This document shows, piece after piece, positions 25,180 to 33,668 of a stretch of DNA of 64,000 bases. Numbering within the stretch: position 1 is the stretch's first letter; every line of letters starts with the position of its first letter. The stretch spans positions 1 through 64,000 of the forward strand of contig JBLRWC010000004.1 of the NCBI GenBank assembly GCA_047921455.1, given 5' to 3'. The stretch is from XN24 sp047921455 (GTDB lineage: Bacteria > Pseudomonadota > Gammaproteobacteria > Steroidobacterales > XN24). Under the pieces are notes generated by a model. The model saw only the letters and a list, made by a program, of their open reading frames with translations, made no database searches and was not told the origin of the DNA. The position numbers were made by a program, and so were the translations under genes.

Positions 25180-26304
25180 ATGAAATATGGAAGTATTCTC
25201 GCCGCGGCCGTGGCCGCCGGCCTGTTGATAACGCCGGCGGCCGCGGCGGCGGAAGAGGAGGAAGGCATCGAATTCGGCGGCGCCGTGCGGCTGAATTACG
25301 CATGGCGGGACTACGACACGCAGAACAAGGATCGCGGCGGCGACTTCGAGCTCGAATTGTTCCGCATCAATGTGCGTGGCACCGTGGGGGACGTGATGCT
25401 GGACGCGGAGTGGCGCCGATACAACGACTTCCAGGCGATCCACCATGCCTGGGTCGGCTACCGTTTCAATGACGACGTACACGCGGAACTGGGCATCACC
25501 CAGGTGCCGTTCGGCATCCTGCCGTATGCCTCGCACAGTTTCTGGTTCGGCGGCACCTATTACATGGGCTTCGAGGATGACTACGACACCGGCATCAAGG
25601 TCGTCCAGGAGGCCGGTGACTGGACGTTCCATTACGGGTTCTTCAAGAACCCCGAGTACAGCAACGACAGCCGCGCCGACCGCTATTCCTTTGACCTGGT
25701 GACGGGTGGCGAGCAGCAGAACACCGAAACCAACCAGCTGAACTTCCGCGCTGCGCGCATGCTCAATCATGCGGAAGATCGCAACACGGAAGTCGGACTC
25801 AGCCTGCAAGCGGGCCAGATTTACAATCGCACGACCGAGGACAATGGCGACCGCTGGGCGGTGGCCGCGCATATGAACGGCAACTACGGGCCGTGGAATG
25901 CCCAGCTCCAGGGCATCGCGTACGAGTTCAATCCGAAGAACCCGGACGGCGTCTCCGACGATTTCGTCCAGTACGGTGCGTTCGCCTTCCCGTTCATGGT
26001 CGCGGCCAAGGGCACCGTCTGGTCCGCCAACCTGGCGCGCTCGTTTGACGTGAACCTGGGGCCGATCACCTGGATGAATTGCTACAACAATTTCACCTAC
26101 ATCGATCCACGCGTCGATAATTCCGCCGAGTCCATTCAGAACGTCACCGGCTGTTCGGTGTCCGCGGGCGGCGTATTCGCTTACTTCGACTGGATCGCCG
26201 GCAAGAACATGTGGTTTGCCGGTGGCGACGGCATTGGCCTTGACGGCGCGTCGGCCGGCAAGTGGCGTTCACGCTTGAACATCAATATCGGCTACTACTT
26301 CTAA
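25180..26304 (+). CDS. Outer-membrane porin (OprO/OprP-like)
   Basis: This 374-residue protein has a signal peptide (about residues 1-24, AAAAA before EEEEG), then amphipathic beta strands and a C-terminal aromatic residue (NINIGYYF) that marks outer-membrane barrels for the BAM complex. The pattern of aromatic girdle residues and the FDWIAGKNMWFAGGDG segment recall the phosphate-selective porin O/P superfamily, whose members pass phosphate, phosphonates or other anions. The frame is open far upstream; the ATG at 25180 is fixed by AAGGGAG 6 nt before it and by the signal peptide. A strong terminator follows. Confidence 0.85.
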   Translation: MKYGSILAAAVAAGLLITPAAAAAEEEEGIEFGGAVRLNYAWRDYDTQNKDRGGDFELELFRINVRGTVGDVMLDAEWRRYNDFQAIHHAWVGYRFNDDVHAELGITQVPFGILPYASHSFWFGGTYYMGFEDDYDTGIKVVQEAGDWTFHYGFFKNPEYSNDSRADRYSFDLVTGGEQQNTETNQLNFRAARMLNHAEDRNTEVGLSLQAGQIYNRTTEDNGDRWAVAAHMNGNYGPWNAQLQGIAYEFNPKNPDGVSDDFVQYGAFAFPFMVAAKGTVWSANLARSFDVNLGPITWMNCYNNFTYIDPRVDNSAESIQNVTGCSVSAGGVFAYFDWIAGKNMWFAGGDGIGLDGASAGKWRSRLNINIGYYF

Positions 26305-26326
26305 AGCAGTACGCATCGATCATCAG

Positions 26327-26359
26327 CACGGCGGCTCCGCGGGGTCGCCGTGTTTTTTT
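26327..26359 (+). terminator. Rho-independent terminator of the porin gene
   Basis: CACGGCG (26327-26333) pairs perfectly with CGCCGTG (26346-26352); seven T follow (26353-26359). It lies 22 bp past the porin stop. Confidence 0.93.
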
Positions 26360-26373
26360 CGCCTGCAGCCCGG

Positions 26374-27165
26374 TCAGCCGGGCTTGCGGAAGGGATTGAG
26401 CAGTAACGATCCCAGGCGCTGGTCGCGGGATCCTCGCCAGTCCTCCAGCCCGATGGGCATGCGCCGCTCGTCCTCGGCCGGATCAGCGGTGTAGCTGCGG
26501 AACAACCGGTCCCATACCGACAGGTGGAAGCCGTAGTTGCTGTCGGTCTCGATGCGCCGCGTCGAATGATGGATGCGGTGCATGGACGGGGTGACGAACA
26601 CCCAGCGCAGCCGCCGGTCGAGCGCACGGGGCAGGGCGATGTCGGTATGCGTGAACAGCGAGCCGAGACTCAGCAACACTTCAAAGGCCAGCACGGCAAC
26701 GGGATGCGGGCCGAGCAGCGTGATCAAGCCGAGCTTGATGCCCATGGACAGCGCAATCTCCAGTGGGTGAAAGCGCACACCGGTAGTGACGTCGAAGGCG
26801 GTGTCGCAGTGGTGCACCCGGTGCAGCCGCCAGAGCAACGGCCAGGCGTGCATGAGGCGGTGCTGCCAGTAGATGGCGACATCGAGCAGCAGCACCGCCA
26901 CCGGAACTGCCAGCCAGGCGGGCCAGTCGAGCCAGCCGAACAGCCCCCCGCCATGGACGCTGATCGCCCAGGCCACGGCGAGCACCGGGAACCCCAGGCG
27001 CAACACCGCGGTGCCCACCAGTATCAGGCCGACGTTCACCAGTTGCCGCCGCGCCGGCCGCCCGTCACCGCGCGCCGGCCAGCGCCATTGCGCGGCAAAC
27101 AGGATCAGCAGCAGGCCGAAAAACGCCCCGACCCGGATCAGGGCTTCGCTCTGGTTCAATTCCAT
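26374..27165 (-). CDS. Sterol desaturase / fatty acid hydroxylase family protein
   Basis: This 263-residue membrane enzyme carries the di-iron histidine clusters of the family: HRLMHAWPLLWRLHRVHHCD (about residues 102-121, HxxxH and HxxHH) and HRIHHS (about 196-201). Four to five hydrophobic helices surround them. Members hydroxylate or desaturate sterols, fatty acids or other lipids with oxygen. No sterol genes are nearby, so lipid modification in the inner membrane is the safer guess. It is convergent with the porin gene and divergent from the RND adaptor gene. Confidence 0.9.
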   Translation of the reverse strand: MELNQSEALIRVGAFFGLLLILFAAQWRWPARGDGRPARRQLVNVGLILVGTAVLRLGFPVLAVAWAISVHGGGLFGWLDWPAWLAVPVAVLLLDVAIYWQHRLMHAWPLLWRLHRVHHCDTAFDVTTGVRFHPLEIALSMGIKLGLITLLGPHPVAVLAFEVLLSLGSLFTHTDIALPRALDRRLRWVFVTPSMHRIHHSTRRIETDSNYGFHLSVWDRLFRSYTADPAEDERRMPIGLEDWRGSRDQRLGSLLLNPFRKPG

Positions 27166-27246
27166 GGCGGTCAGGGTGCTCCCACAACGCTTCTGTGTGC
27201 AAGAAAGCGGTGCTTCTCGATCTGCTGGTTATAAATCTCCGTCGTG

Positions 27247-27268
27247 CCATGTTGAACAATTCATGGCA
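27247..27268. promoter_or_regulatory. Palindrome in the desaturase-RND intergenic region
   Basis: GCCATG-N10-CATGGC is a perfect 6-bp inverted repeat with an AT-rich centre (ttgaacaatt). It sits in the 247-bp divergent gap, 79 bp from the desaturase start and 145 bp from the RND adaptor start. It could be an operator; no regulator gene is adjacent. The rest of the gap shows only weak -10-like hexamers (TATAAA near 27230, TAAAAT near 27290). Confidence 0.35.
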
Positions 27269-27412
27269 GCAGCCGGTCCTATTCGGAGTAAAATCACGGG
27301 CCTTTGCGTGGCCCACGGCCCATCCGGGCCGGGCGCGCTGGATCCGGAACGGCGCCCTGAACGATTACACTTTGGTCCGGCTTATCGCCTTTCGCTGAAT
27401 ATACAGGCCCAG

Positions 27413-28645
27413 ATGATCAACAAGCTCTTGAAATGGACGCTTCCCGTGCTGGTACTGGTGGTGGCGGTGGCCGGTGGCCGTTACATCATTTCGCAGCGCC
27501 CGGAGGCCCCGCAATTTCAGCCGCCACAGGTGCCGGTATCGATTGACGCCATCCGCGTGACGCCGGAGGACTACCAGGTCGTCATCCGCGGCGAGGGCAC
27601 AGTCGAGCCGCGCACGGAAAGCACGCTGATTCCCCAGGTGTCCGGCCAGATCGTCGCAATTTCGCCGACCTTCCGCGAAGGGGGGTTTTTCGAGCGCGGT
27701 GACGTGCTGGTCACGCTGGATCCGCGGGACTACGAATTGGCCATTGCCAGCGCCGAAGCGCAGGTGGCGCAGGCCGAGTCGGCGCTGGAGCAGGAACTGG
27801 CCCAGGCGAAGGTGGTGGAAGGCGATTGGCGCATGCTGGGCCGCGAGGCGCCGGAACTCGGCTTGCGCAAGCCGCAGATCGCCGCCGCCCGTGCCACCTT
27901 GCTGTCGGCCAAGGCCCAGCTGGAACGAGCCCGCTTTGACCTGGAGCGGACGCGAATCCGCGCTCCCTACGAGGGCCAGGTGCTCGAGAAAAACGTCGAT
28001 GTCGGGCAATTCGTCTCGACCGGCACCGTGCTGGCGCGCGTCTACGCGACCGATTACGTCGAGATCCGCGTGCCCCTGTCGAGTCGCCAGCTGGAATTTG
28101 TCGACCTGCCGGAGCGCTATCGCGGCGAGACCGAGCAACGCGGCACGGCCGGCCCGGAGGTCGTCGTGAAAGCCGATATCGGCCGCCGGGAATGGCGCTG
28201 GAGCGGGCGCATTGTGCGCGCGGAAGGCGCCATTGACACGCGTACGCGCCAGTTATTTGTCGTCGCCCAGGTGGACGATCCTTACGTGCGCGGCGCCGAT
28301 GGCCAGCCACCGTTGCGGATCGGCCAGTTCGTCGAAGTCGAGATCATGGGGCGGGTCCTGGAAAACGCCTTCGTGCTGCCGCGCAGCGCACTGCGTGACG
28401 CCGTGGAAGTGCTCATTGTGGATGACGACAGCCGGCTGCAGCGCCGCGCGACCGGGATCGCCTGGACCGATTCGGAGCACGCCGTCGTCACCGAGGGCCT
28501 GGCGGCCGGCGAGGTGGTCAACGTCACGCCCCTGGCGGTCGCCGCCGACGGCACGCTGGTTGCCGCGACCGTCGACGGTGTTGCGCCGACGCCGCGGCGC
28601 GGTGCGCCGAGTGACCAGGTTGCGGCCGAGGGTCGTCCCCGGTGA
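27413..28645 (+). CDS. RND efflux periplasmic adaptor subunit
   Basis: This 410-residue membrane-fusion protein has one N-terminal TM (about residues 9-24), a beta/lipoyl entry (TVEPRTESTLIPQVSGQIV), a short alpha hairpin (about 105-175), the second lipoyl half (RIRAPYEGQVLEKNVDVGQFVSTG), and beta-barrel domains. It links the RND pump encoded next to an outer-membrane channel. The frame is open some 180 codons upstream, but the ATG at 27413 gives the normal TM start. Its stop overlaps the pump start by 4 bp (GTGA). Confidence 0.92.
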   Translation: MINKLLKWTLPVLVLVVAVAGGRYIISQRPEAPQFQPPQVPVSIDAIRVTPEDYQVVIRGEGTVEPRTESTLIPQVSGQIVAISPTFREGGFFERGDVLVTLDPRDYELAIASAEAQVAQAESALEQELAQAKVVEGDWRMLGREAPELGLRKPQIAAARATLLSAKAQLERARFDLERTRIRAPYEGQVLEKNVDVGQFVSTGTVLARVYATDYVEIRVPLSSRQLEFVDLPERYRGETEQRGTAGPEVVVKADIGRREWRWSGRIVRAEGAIDTRTRQLFVVAQVDDPYVRGADGQPPLRIGQFVEVEIMGRVLENAFVLPRSALRDAVEVLIVDDDSRLQRRATGIAWTDSEHAVVTEGLAAGEVVNVTPLAVAADGTLVAATVDGVAPTPRRGAPSDQVAAEGRPR

Positions 28646-31600
28646 AGGGCATGATCGCCTGGTTCGCGCGCAATGATGTCGCGGCGAACCTGTTGATGGT
28701 GACCCTGCTTGCGCTGGGCGCCTGGGCGCTGACGGCGAAAATTCCGCTCGAGGTCTTCCCGGCGTTCGAGCTGCGCTCGGTCGTGGTGCGGGTGCCGTTC
28801 CCCGGCGCCACCCCGGCCGAGGTGGAGGAAGGGGTAACCGTCAAGATCGAGGAAGCGATCCAGGATCTCGACGGCATCAAGCGGCTGCGTTCCACGGCCT
28901 CTGAAAGTATCGGCACGGTGGTAGTGGAAGTCGACACCCGGCATGATTCGCGCGAACTGATGAATGACATCAAGGCGCGCGTGGACGCGATTGCCACGTT
29001 CCCGGCGGACAGCGAGCGGCCGGTCGTCTACGTGCCCGAGATCCGTCGTGACGTCATCACGGTCATCGTATCCGGTGACCTGCCCGAGTACGAATTGCGC
29101 CTCGTGGCGGAGCGGGTGCGCGACGAGCTGGTTGATCTGCCGGATATCACCCAGGTGGAGCTGGACGGCGTGCGGCCCTACGAGATCTCTATCGAGATTT
29201 CCGAGCAGACCTTGCGGCAGTATGACCTGACGCTGGAGCAGGTCGCTTCGGCCGTGCGGCGCACCTCCCTCGACCTGGCGGCGGGCTCGGTACGCACCAG
29301 CGGCGGCGAGGTGCTGATCCGCACCCAGGGCCAGGCCCGCGTCGGGAGTGAATTCGAAAATATTGTCGTGCGCGGAGAATCCGGCGCTCGGCTGACCATC
29401 AGTGATCTTGGTACAGTGCGCGACGGCTTTGCCGAGGACCCGCTCGAATTCCGCTATAACGACCGTCCCGCGGCCTTCATCGACGTGTACCGTGTCGGCG
29501 AGCAGAGCGCCCTGGAAGTGGCGCGCGTGGTGCGGGAATACATCGCCACGCCGCCGGCCTGGTTACCGCCGGGCATCGAGCTGGATTACTGGCGCGACCA
29601 GTCGCGCGTGGTCAATGCGCGCCTGAACACGCTGCTCAAGAGCGCCCTGCAGGGCGGTCTGCTGATCCTGGTGCTGTTGACCTTGTTCTTGCGCCCGGCG
29701 GTGGCTTTCTGGGTCGTGGTCGGCATTCCCGTCGCCTTCATGAGCGGCATCGCCTTGATGCCAGTGCTCGGCGTGACGATCAACCTGATCAGCCTGTTTG
29801 CGTTCATCCTGGTGCTGGGCATCGTGGTCGACGATGCGATCGTGACGGGGGAGAATATTTTTTCCCGCATGCAGAAAGGCGAGGACCCGCTCGAGGCTTC
29901 CATCAAGGGGACGCAGGAAATTGCGGTGCCGGTCACCTTTGGCATCCTGACGACGGTGGTTGCGTTCTCTCCCCTGCTGATGATCGAGGGCGTGCGGGGC
30001 CAGATATTCGCGCAAATCCCATTGATCGTGATCCCGGTATTATTGTTCTCGCTGGTCGAGTCCAAGCTCATCTTGCCTGCCCACTTGAAGCACGTGCGGG
30101 TGCGCAGCCATTCCAGCGACGGACCGCTTAGCCGCCTGCAGGCGAGCATTCAACGTGGGCTCGAGCGGGGCACACAGGCCGTTTATGATCCGCTGCTGCG
30201 GGTTTCCCTGCGCCATCGCTACCTGGCCGGCACGGTGTTCATCGCCGTCGCCATCATTCTTTTCAGCATTGCGATCGGCGGTCACCTGCGCTTCGTGTTT
30301 TTCCCGCGGATCCAGGCGGAAACCGCTTCCGCGACCGTGACCATGCCGCCCGGCACGCCGTTCGAGGCGACGGCGGAGGCGATTCGACGCATCAATGCCG
30401 AAGCGGAGAACCTGCGGGAGAATTACCGCGACCCGGAGACGGGCGAAAGCGTCATCAAGGGCATTCTCGCCTCGGTCGGTTCCACCGGCGGCGGTGGCGC
30501 ACCACGCACTGATATCGGCCGGGTGGTGTTTGAAATCGTGCCGCCGGAAGAACGCCGGCTCGACGTGACCAGCGCGGACCTGGTGCGTGACTGGCGCCGG
30601 ACGATCGGGCCGATTCCCGGTGCAAAAGAAGTGAGTTTCCGCGCGGAGTTCGGCGGCGGGGGATCGCCGCTGGACGTGCAGATTGCCGGGCCTGATTTTG
30701 TCGCCTTGCGCAGCCTGGCGTCCCAGGTGCGCGAACGGCTCGAAACCTATCCGGGCGTCTTCGACGTGACCGATAGCTTTGAGGAGGGCAAACAGGAAAT
30801 CAAGCTGCGTATGCGTCCCCAGGCCGAATTGCTCGGCATCACGCTCGAGGACCTGGCGCGACAGGTGCGTCATGCCTTCTTTGGCTTCGAGGCGCAACGC
30901 GTGCAGCGTAATCGCGAGGAAGTGCGAGTTTACGTGCGTTATCCGGAAGCCGAGCGCCGCTCGCTGGACAATCTCGATACCATGCGCATCCGTACGCCGG
31001 CCGGGGACGAGGTGCCGTTCAGCGAGGTTGCGAGCGCCGATTTCGGCCGCGGCTTTGCGCAGATTCGCCGCGTGGACCGCAATCGGACCATCAATGTGAC
31101 GGCGGACGTGAACAAGGAAACCGCCGACATCGAGGCGATCAAGCGTGATCTGAACGAGTTCCTGTCGGCGGCCGTGCCCGGCTACGCGGGGGTCAGTTTC
31201 TCCCTCGAGGGCGAGGCGCGCGAACAACGCGAGTCGTTCGGCAGCCTGGGCTACGGCCTGCTGTTCGTGCTGTTCATGATTTATGCGCTGCTGGCCATTC
31301 CGTTCCGTTCCTACCTGCAGCCGCTGATCGTGATGAGCGTGATTCCGTTCGGTGCCGCCGGCGCCATGCTCGGCCACATGATCATGGGCATGAGCCTGAC
31401 GATTTTCAGCCTGATGGGCATGCTGGCATTGACCGGCGTGGTGGTAAACGACAGTCTCGTGCTGGTGGACTATATCAACCGGCGCCGCGCCGAAGGCATG
31501 GCGCTGATGGAGGCCGTCAGCACGGCGGGCCTAGCACGCCTCAGGCCGGTGCTGCTGACGTCGCTGACGACTTTTGCCGGTTTGACACCACTGATATTCG

Positions 31601-31794
31601 AGAAATCGACGCAGGCGCAGTTCCTGATTCCGATGGCGGTGTCGCTTGGTTTCGGGATCCTGTTTGCCACTTTCATCACGCTGCTGCTGGTGCCGCTGAA
31701 CTACCTGGTGCTGGAGGACCTGCGGGGCCTCGTTCGCCGGCTGCGCGGGCGCAGCGACGCGCGCGGCGAGGCATCCACGGTCGCGGGTTCCTAG
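28642..31794 (+). CDS. RND efflux transporter permease (AcrB/MdtBC superfamily)
   Basis: This 1050-residue inner-membrane pump has the RND layout: TM1 near residues 14-32, a large periplasmic domain, TM2-6, a second TM7 with periplasmic domain, then TM8-12. The proton-relay pair Asp397-Asp398 (GIVVDDAIVTGENIF) in TM4 is intact. It exports toxic compounds by proton antiport with the preceding adaptor; no outer-membrane channel gene is present here. The start is a GTG overlapping the adaptor stop; an ATG three codons later is the alternative. Substrates cannot be predicted. Confidence 0.94.
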   Translation: MKGMIAWFARNDVAANLLMVTLLALGAWALTAKIPLEVFPAFELRSVVVRVPFPGATPAEVEEGVTVKIEEAIQDLDGIKRLRSTASESIGTVVVEVDTRHDSRELMNDIKARVDAIATFPADSERPVVYVPEIRRDVITVIVSGDLPEYELRLVAERVRDELVDLPDITQVELDGVRPYEISIEISEQTLRQYDLTLEQVASAVRRTSLDLAAGSVRTSGGEVLIRTQGQARVGSEFENIVVRGESGARLTISDLGTVRDGFAEDPLEFRYNDRPAAFIDVYRVGEQSALEVARVVREYIATPPAWLPPGIELDYWRDQSRVVNARLNTLLKSALQGGLLILVLLTLFLRPAVAFWVVVGIPVAFMSGIALMPVLGVTINLISLFAFILVLGIVVDDAIVTGENIFSRMQKGEDPLEASIKGTQEIAVPVTFGILTTVVAFSPLLMIEGVRGQIFAQIPLIVIPVLLFSLVESKLILPAHLKHVRVRSHSSDGPLSRLQASIQRGLERGTQAVYDPLLRVSLRHRYLAGTVFIAVAIILFSIAIGGHLRFVFFPRIQAETASATVTMPPGTPFEATAEAIRRINAEAENLRENYRDPETGESVIKGILASVGSTGGGGAPRTDIGRVVFEIVPPEERRLDVTSADLVRDWRRTIGPIPGAKEVSFRAEFGGGGSPLDVQIAGPDFVALRSLASQVRERLETYPGVFDVTDSFEEGKQEIKLRMRPQAELLGITLEDLARQVRHAFFGFEAQRVQRNREEVRVYVRYPEAERRSLDNLDTMRIRTPAGDEVPFSEVASADFGRGFAQIRRVDRNRTINVTADVNKETADIEAIKRDLNEFLSAAVPGYAGVSFSLEGEAREQRESFGSLGYGLLFVLFMIYALLAIPFRSYLQPLIVMSVIPFGAAGAMLGHMIMGMSLTIFSLMGMLALTGVVVNDSLVLVDYINRRRAEGMALMEAVSTAGLARLRPVLLTSLTTFAGLTPLIFEKSTQAQFLIPMAVSLGFGILFATFITLLLVPLNYLVLEDLRGLVRRLRGRSDARGEASTVAGS

Positions 31795-31929
31795 CGTCGG
31801 CGCGGGCCGTTTGATCGCAGCCCCGCGGCTGGTGGACGGTTTCCGGGCACATGACGCGGCGCAAAAAATAATCTTGGCGGTTTTGCTGCACAATAATGCC
31901 CTGGCGAAATTGCCCGAAGAGGCCGGGAC

Positions 31930-32442
31930 ATGATCAAGAGCTCGTACAGTCACGAGGAATTGCTGCAGGCGGGCCGCGGAGAATTGTTCGGCAAGGATCG
32001 GGCGCGCGCACCGCTGCCGCCGATGCTGATGATGGATCGCATCACCCACATTGATTCTGACGGCGGTTCCTTCGGTCTCGGCGAAATCGTCGCGGAGCTC
32101 GATATCCATCCGGACCTCTGGTTTTTCAAGTGCCACTTCGAGTCCGACCCGGTCATGCCGGGGTGCCTGGGCCTGGATGCGATGTGGCAACTGATCGGCT
32201 TTTTTCTTTGCTGGAGCGGTGCCCCCGGCCGCGGCCGGGCGCTCGGCGTCGGCGAAGTGAAGTTCACCGGCCAGGTATTGCCGACCGCCAGGCTGGTCAC
32301 CTATCGAATCAATATGAAGCGTGTCTTGTTGCGGCGCTTGGTCATGGGGATCGGGGATGCGACCATGAGCGTTGACGGGCGGGAAATCTACAGCGCTACC
32401 GACCTGAAGGTCGGCTTGTTCGCTTCGACCGATTCTTTCTGA
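31930..32442 (+). CDS. fabA: 3-hydroxydecanoyl-[ACP] dehydratase/isomerase
   Basis: This 170-residue hot-dog-fold enzyme dehydrates 3-hydroxydecanoyl-ACP and isomerises the trans-2 product to cis-3, the entry to unsaturated fatty acids. The active-site His69 (FKCHFESDPVMPGCLG) and Asp83 (GLDAMWQ) match E. coli His70 and Asp84. Length equals that of classical FabA, longer than FabZ. fabB follows after 11 bp, the usual gammaproteobacterial pair. The 135-bp upstream region is AT-richer (AAAAAATAATC near 31864), but no FabR-like site was recognised. Confidence 0.96.
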   Translation: MIKSSYSHEELLQAGRGELFGKDRARAPLPPMLMMDRITHIDSDGGSFGLGEIVAELDIHPDLWFFKCHFESDPVMPGCLGLDAMWQLIGFFLCWSGAPGRGRALGVGEVKFTGQVLPTARLVTYRINMKRVLLRRLVMGIGDATMSVDGREIYSATDLKVGLFASTDSF

Positions 32443-32453
32443 GGGGTCCTACT

Positions 32454-33668
32454 ATGCGTCGTGTCGTCGTCACCGGTTTCGGCATCGTTTCGAGTATCGG
32501 CAACAATGGTCAAGAGGTGCTCGCCGCGTTGCGCGAGGGTCGCTCCGGGATTCGCTGCAACGAGGAATACAAGGAACTGGGCTTTCGCAGCCAGGTTTAC
32601 GGCCCGGTGGAAATCCCGCTGGCAGACTTGATCGACCGCAAGTTGAAGCGCTTCATGAGCGACGCAGCCGGCTACAATTACGTGGCGATGCGCGAGGCGA
32701 TCGAGCTCGCGGGCCTCGAGGAAAGCGATATCAGCAACCCGCGCACCGGCCTGATTGTCGGCTCGGGCGGCGCGTCTACCGAGAACGTGTTCTGGACCGC
32801 CGACACCGTGCGCAACAAGAGCGCCCGCAAGGTGGGTCCCTACATGGTGACGCGCTGCATGTCGTCGGCGATCGCCGCGAACCTGGCGACGGCCTTCAAG
32901 GTCAAGGGCGTCAGCTACACCATCAGTTCCGCCTGCGCGACCAGTGCGCACTGTATCGGCAACGGCGCGGAACTGATCCAGCTCGGCAAGCAGGACATCG
33001 TCTTCGCGGGCGGCGCCGAGGAGCTGCACTGGGGAACATCTGTGATGTTCGACGGGATGGGCGCATTGTCCTCGAAATACAACGACACGCCGGAGCGCGC
33101 CTCGCGCACTTATGATGCTGAGCGTGACGGTTTTGTCATCTCGGGCGGCGGCGGCATCATGGTCCTCGAAGAACTCGAGCATGCCAAGGCGCGCGGGGCC
33201 AACATCATTTGCGAGCTGGTAGGTTACGGCGCCACTTCGGATGGCGCCGACATGGTACAGCCCTCGGGCGAAGGCGCAATGCGTTGCATGCGCATGGCCC
33301 TCGATGGCGTCGACGCCAAGGTGGACTATCTCAATACCCATGGCACCAGCACCCCGGTCGGCGACATCCGGGAACTGGAGGCGATTCGTGAAGTGTTCGG
33401 CCCCGAGGGCTGTCCGCCGATCGCGTCCACCAAGTCACTGGCGGGCCATGCGCTCGGCGCGGCCGGCGTCAACGAGGCCATTCACGCATTGCTGATGATG
33501 CAACACGAGTTTATTGCGGCTTCGGCCAATATCGAGCAGCTCGACCCGGCCGCCGAAGGTTTTGACATCGTCCGGCAGCGCCGCGACGACGTGCGCCTGG
33601 ACACCGTCATGTCGAACAGCTTCGGCTTCGGCGGCACCAATGCGACACTGGTGTTCCAGCGCTACTGA
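32454..33668 (+). CDS. fabB: Beta-ketoacyl-[ACP] synthase I
   Basis: This 404-residue condensing enzyme elongates fatty acyl-ACPs and is needed to extend the cis-3-decenoyl product of FabA. The catalytic triad Cys161 (SSACATSAH), His296 (NTHGTSTPVGD) and His332 (STKSLAGHALGAAG), plus Lys327, is intact. The N terminus MRRVVVTGFGIVSSIGN is that of KAS I rather than KAS II. It is co-transcribed with fabA. Its last 7 bp overlap the 3' end of the convergent exporter gene. Confidence 0.96.
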   Translation: MRRVVVTGFGIVSSIGNNGQEVLAALREGRSGIRCNEEYKELGFRSQVYGPVEIPLADLIDRKLKRFMSDAAGYNYVAMREAIELAGLEESDISNPRTGLIVGSGGASTENVFWTADTVRNKSARKVGPYMVTRCMSSAIAANLATAFKVKGVSYTISSACATSAHCIGNGAELIQLGKQDIVFAGGAEELHWGTSVMFDGMGALSSKYNDTPERASRTYDAERDGFVISGGGGIMVLEELEHAKARGANIICELVGYGATSDGADMVQPSGEGAMRCMRMALDGVDAKVDYLNTHGTSTPVGDIRELEAIREVFGPEGCPPIASTKSLAGHALGAAGVNEAIHALLMMQHEFIAASANIEQLDPAAEGFDIVRQRRDDVRLDTVMSNSFGFGGTNATLVFQRY

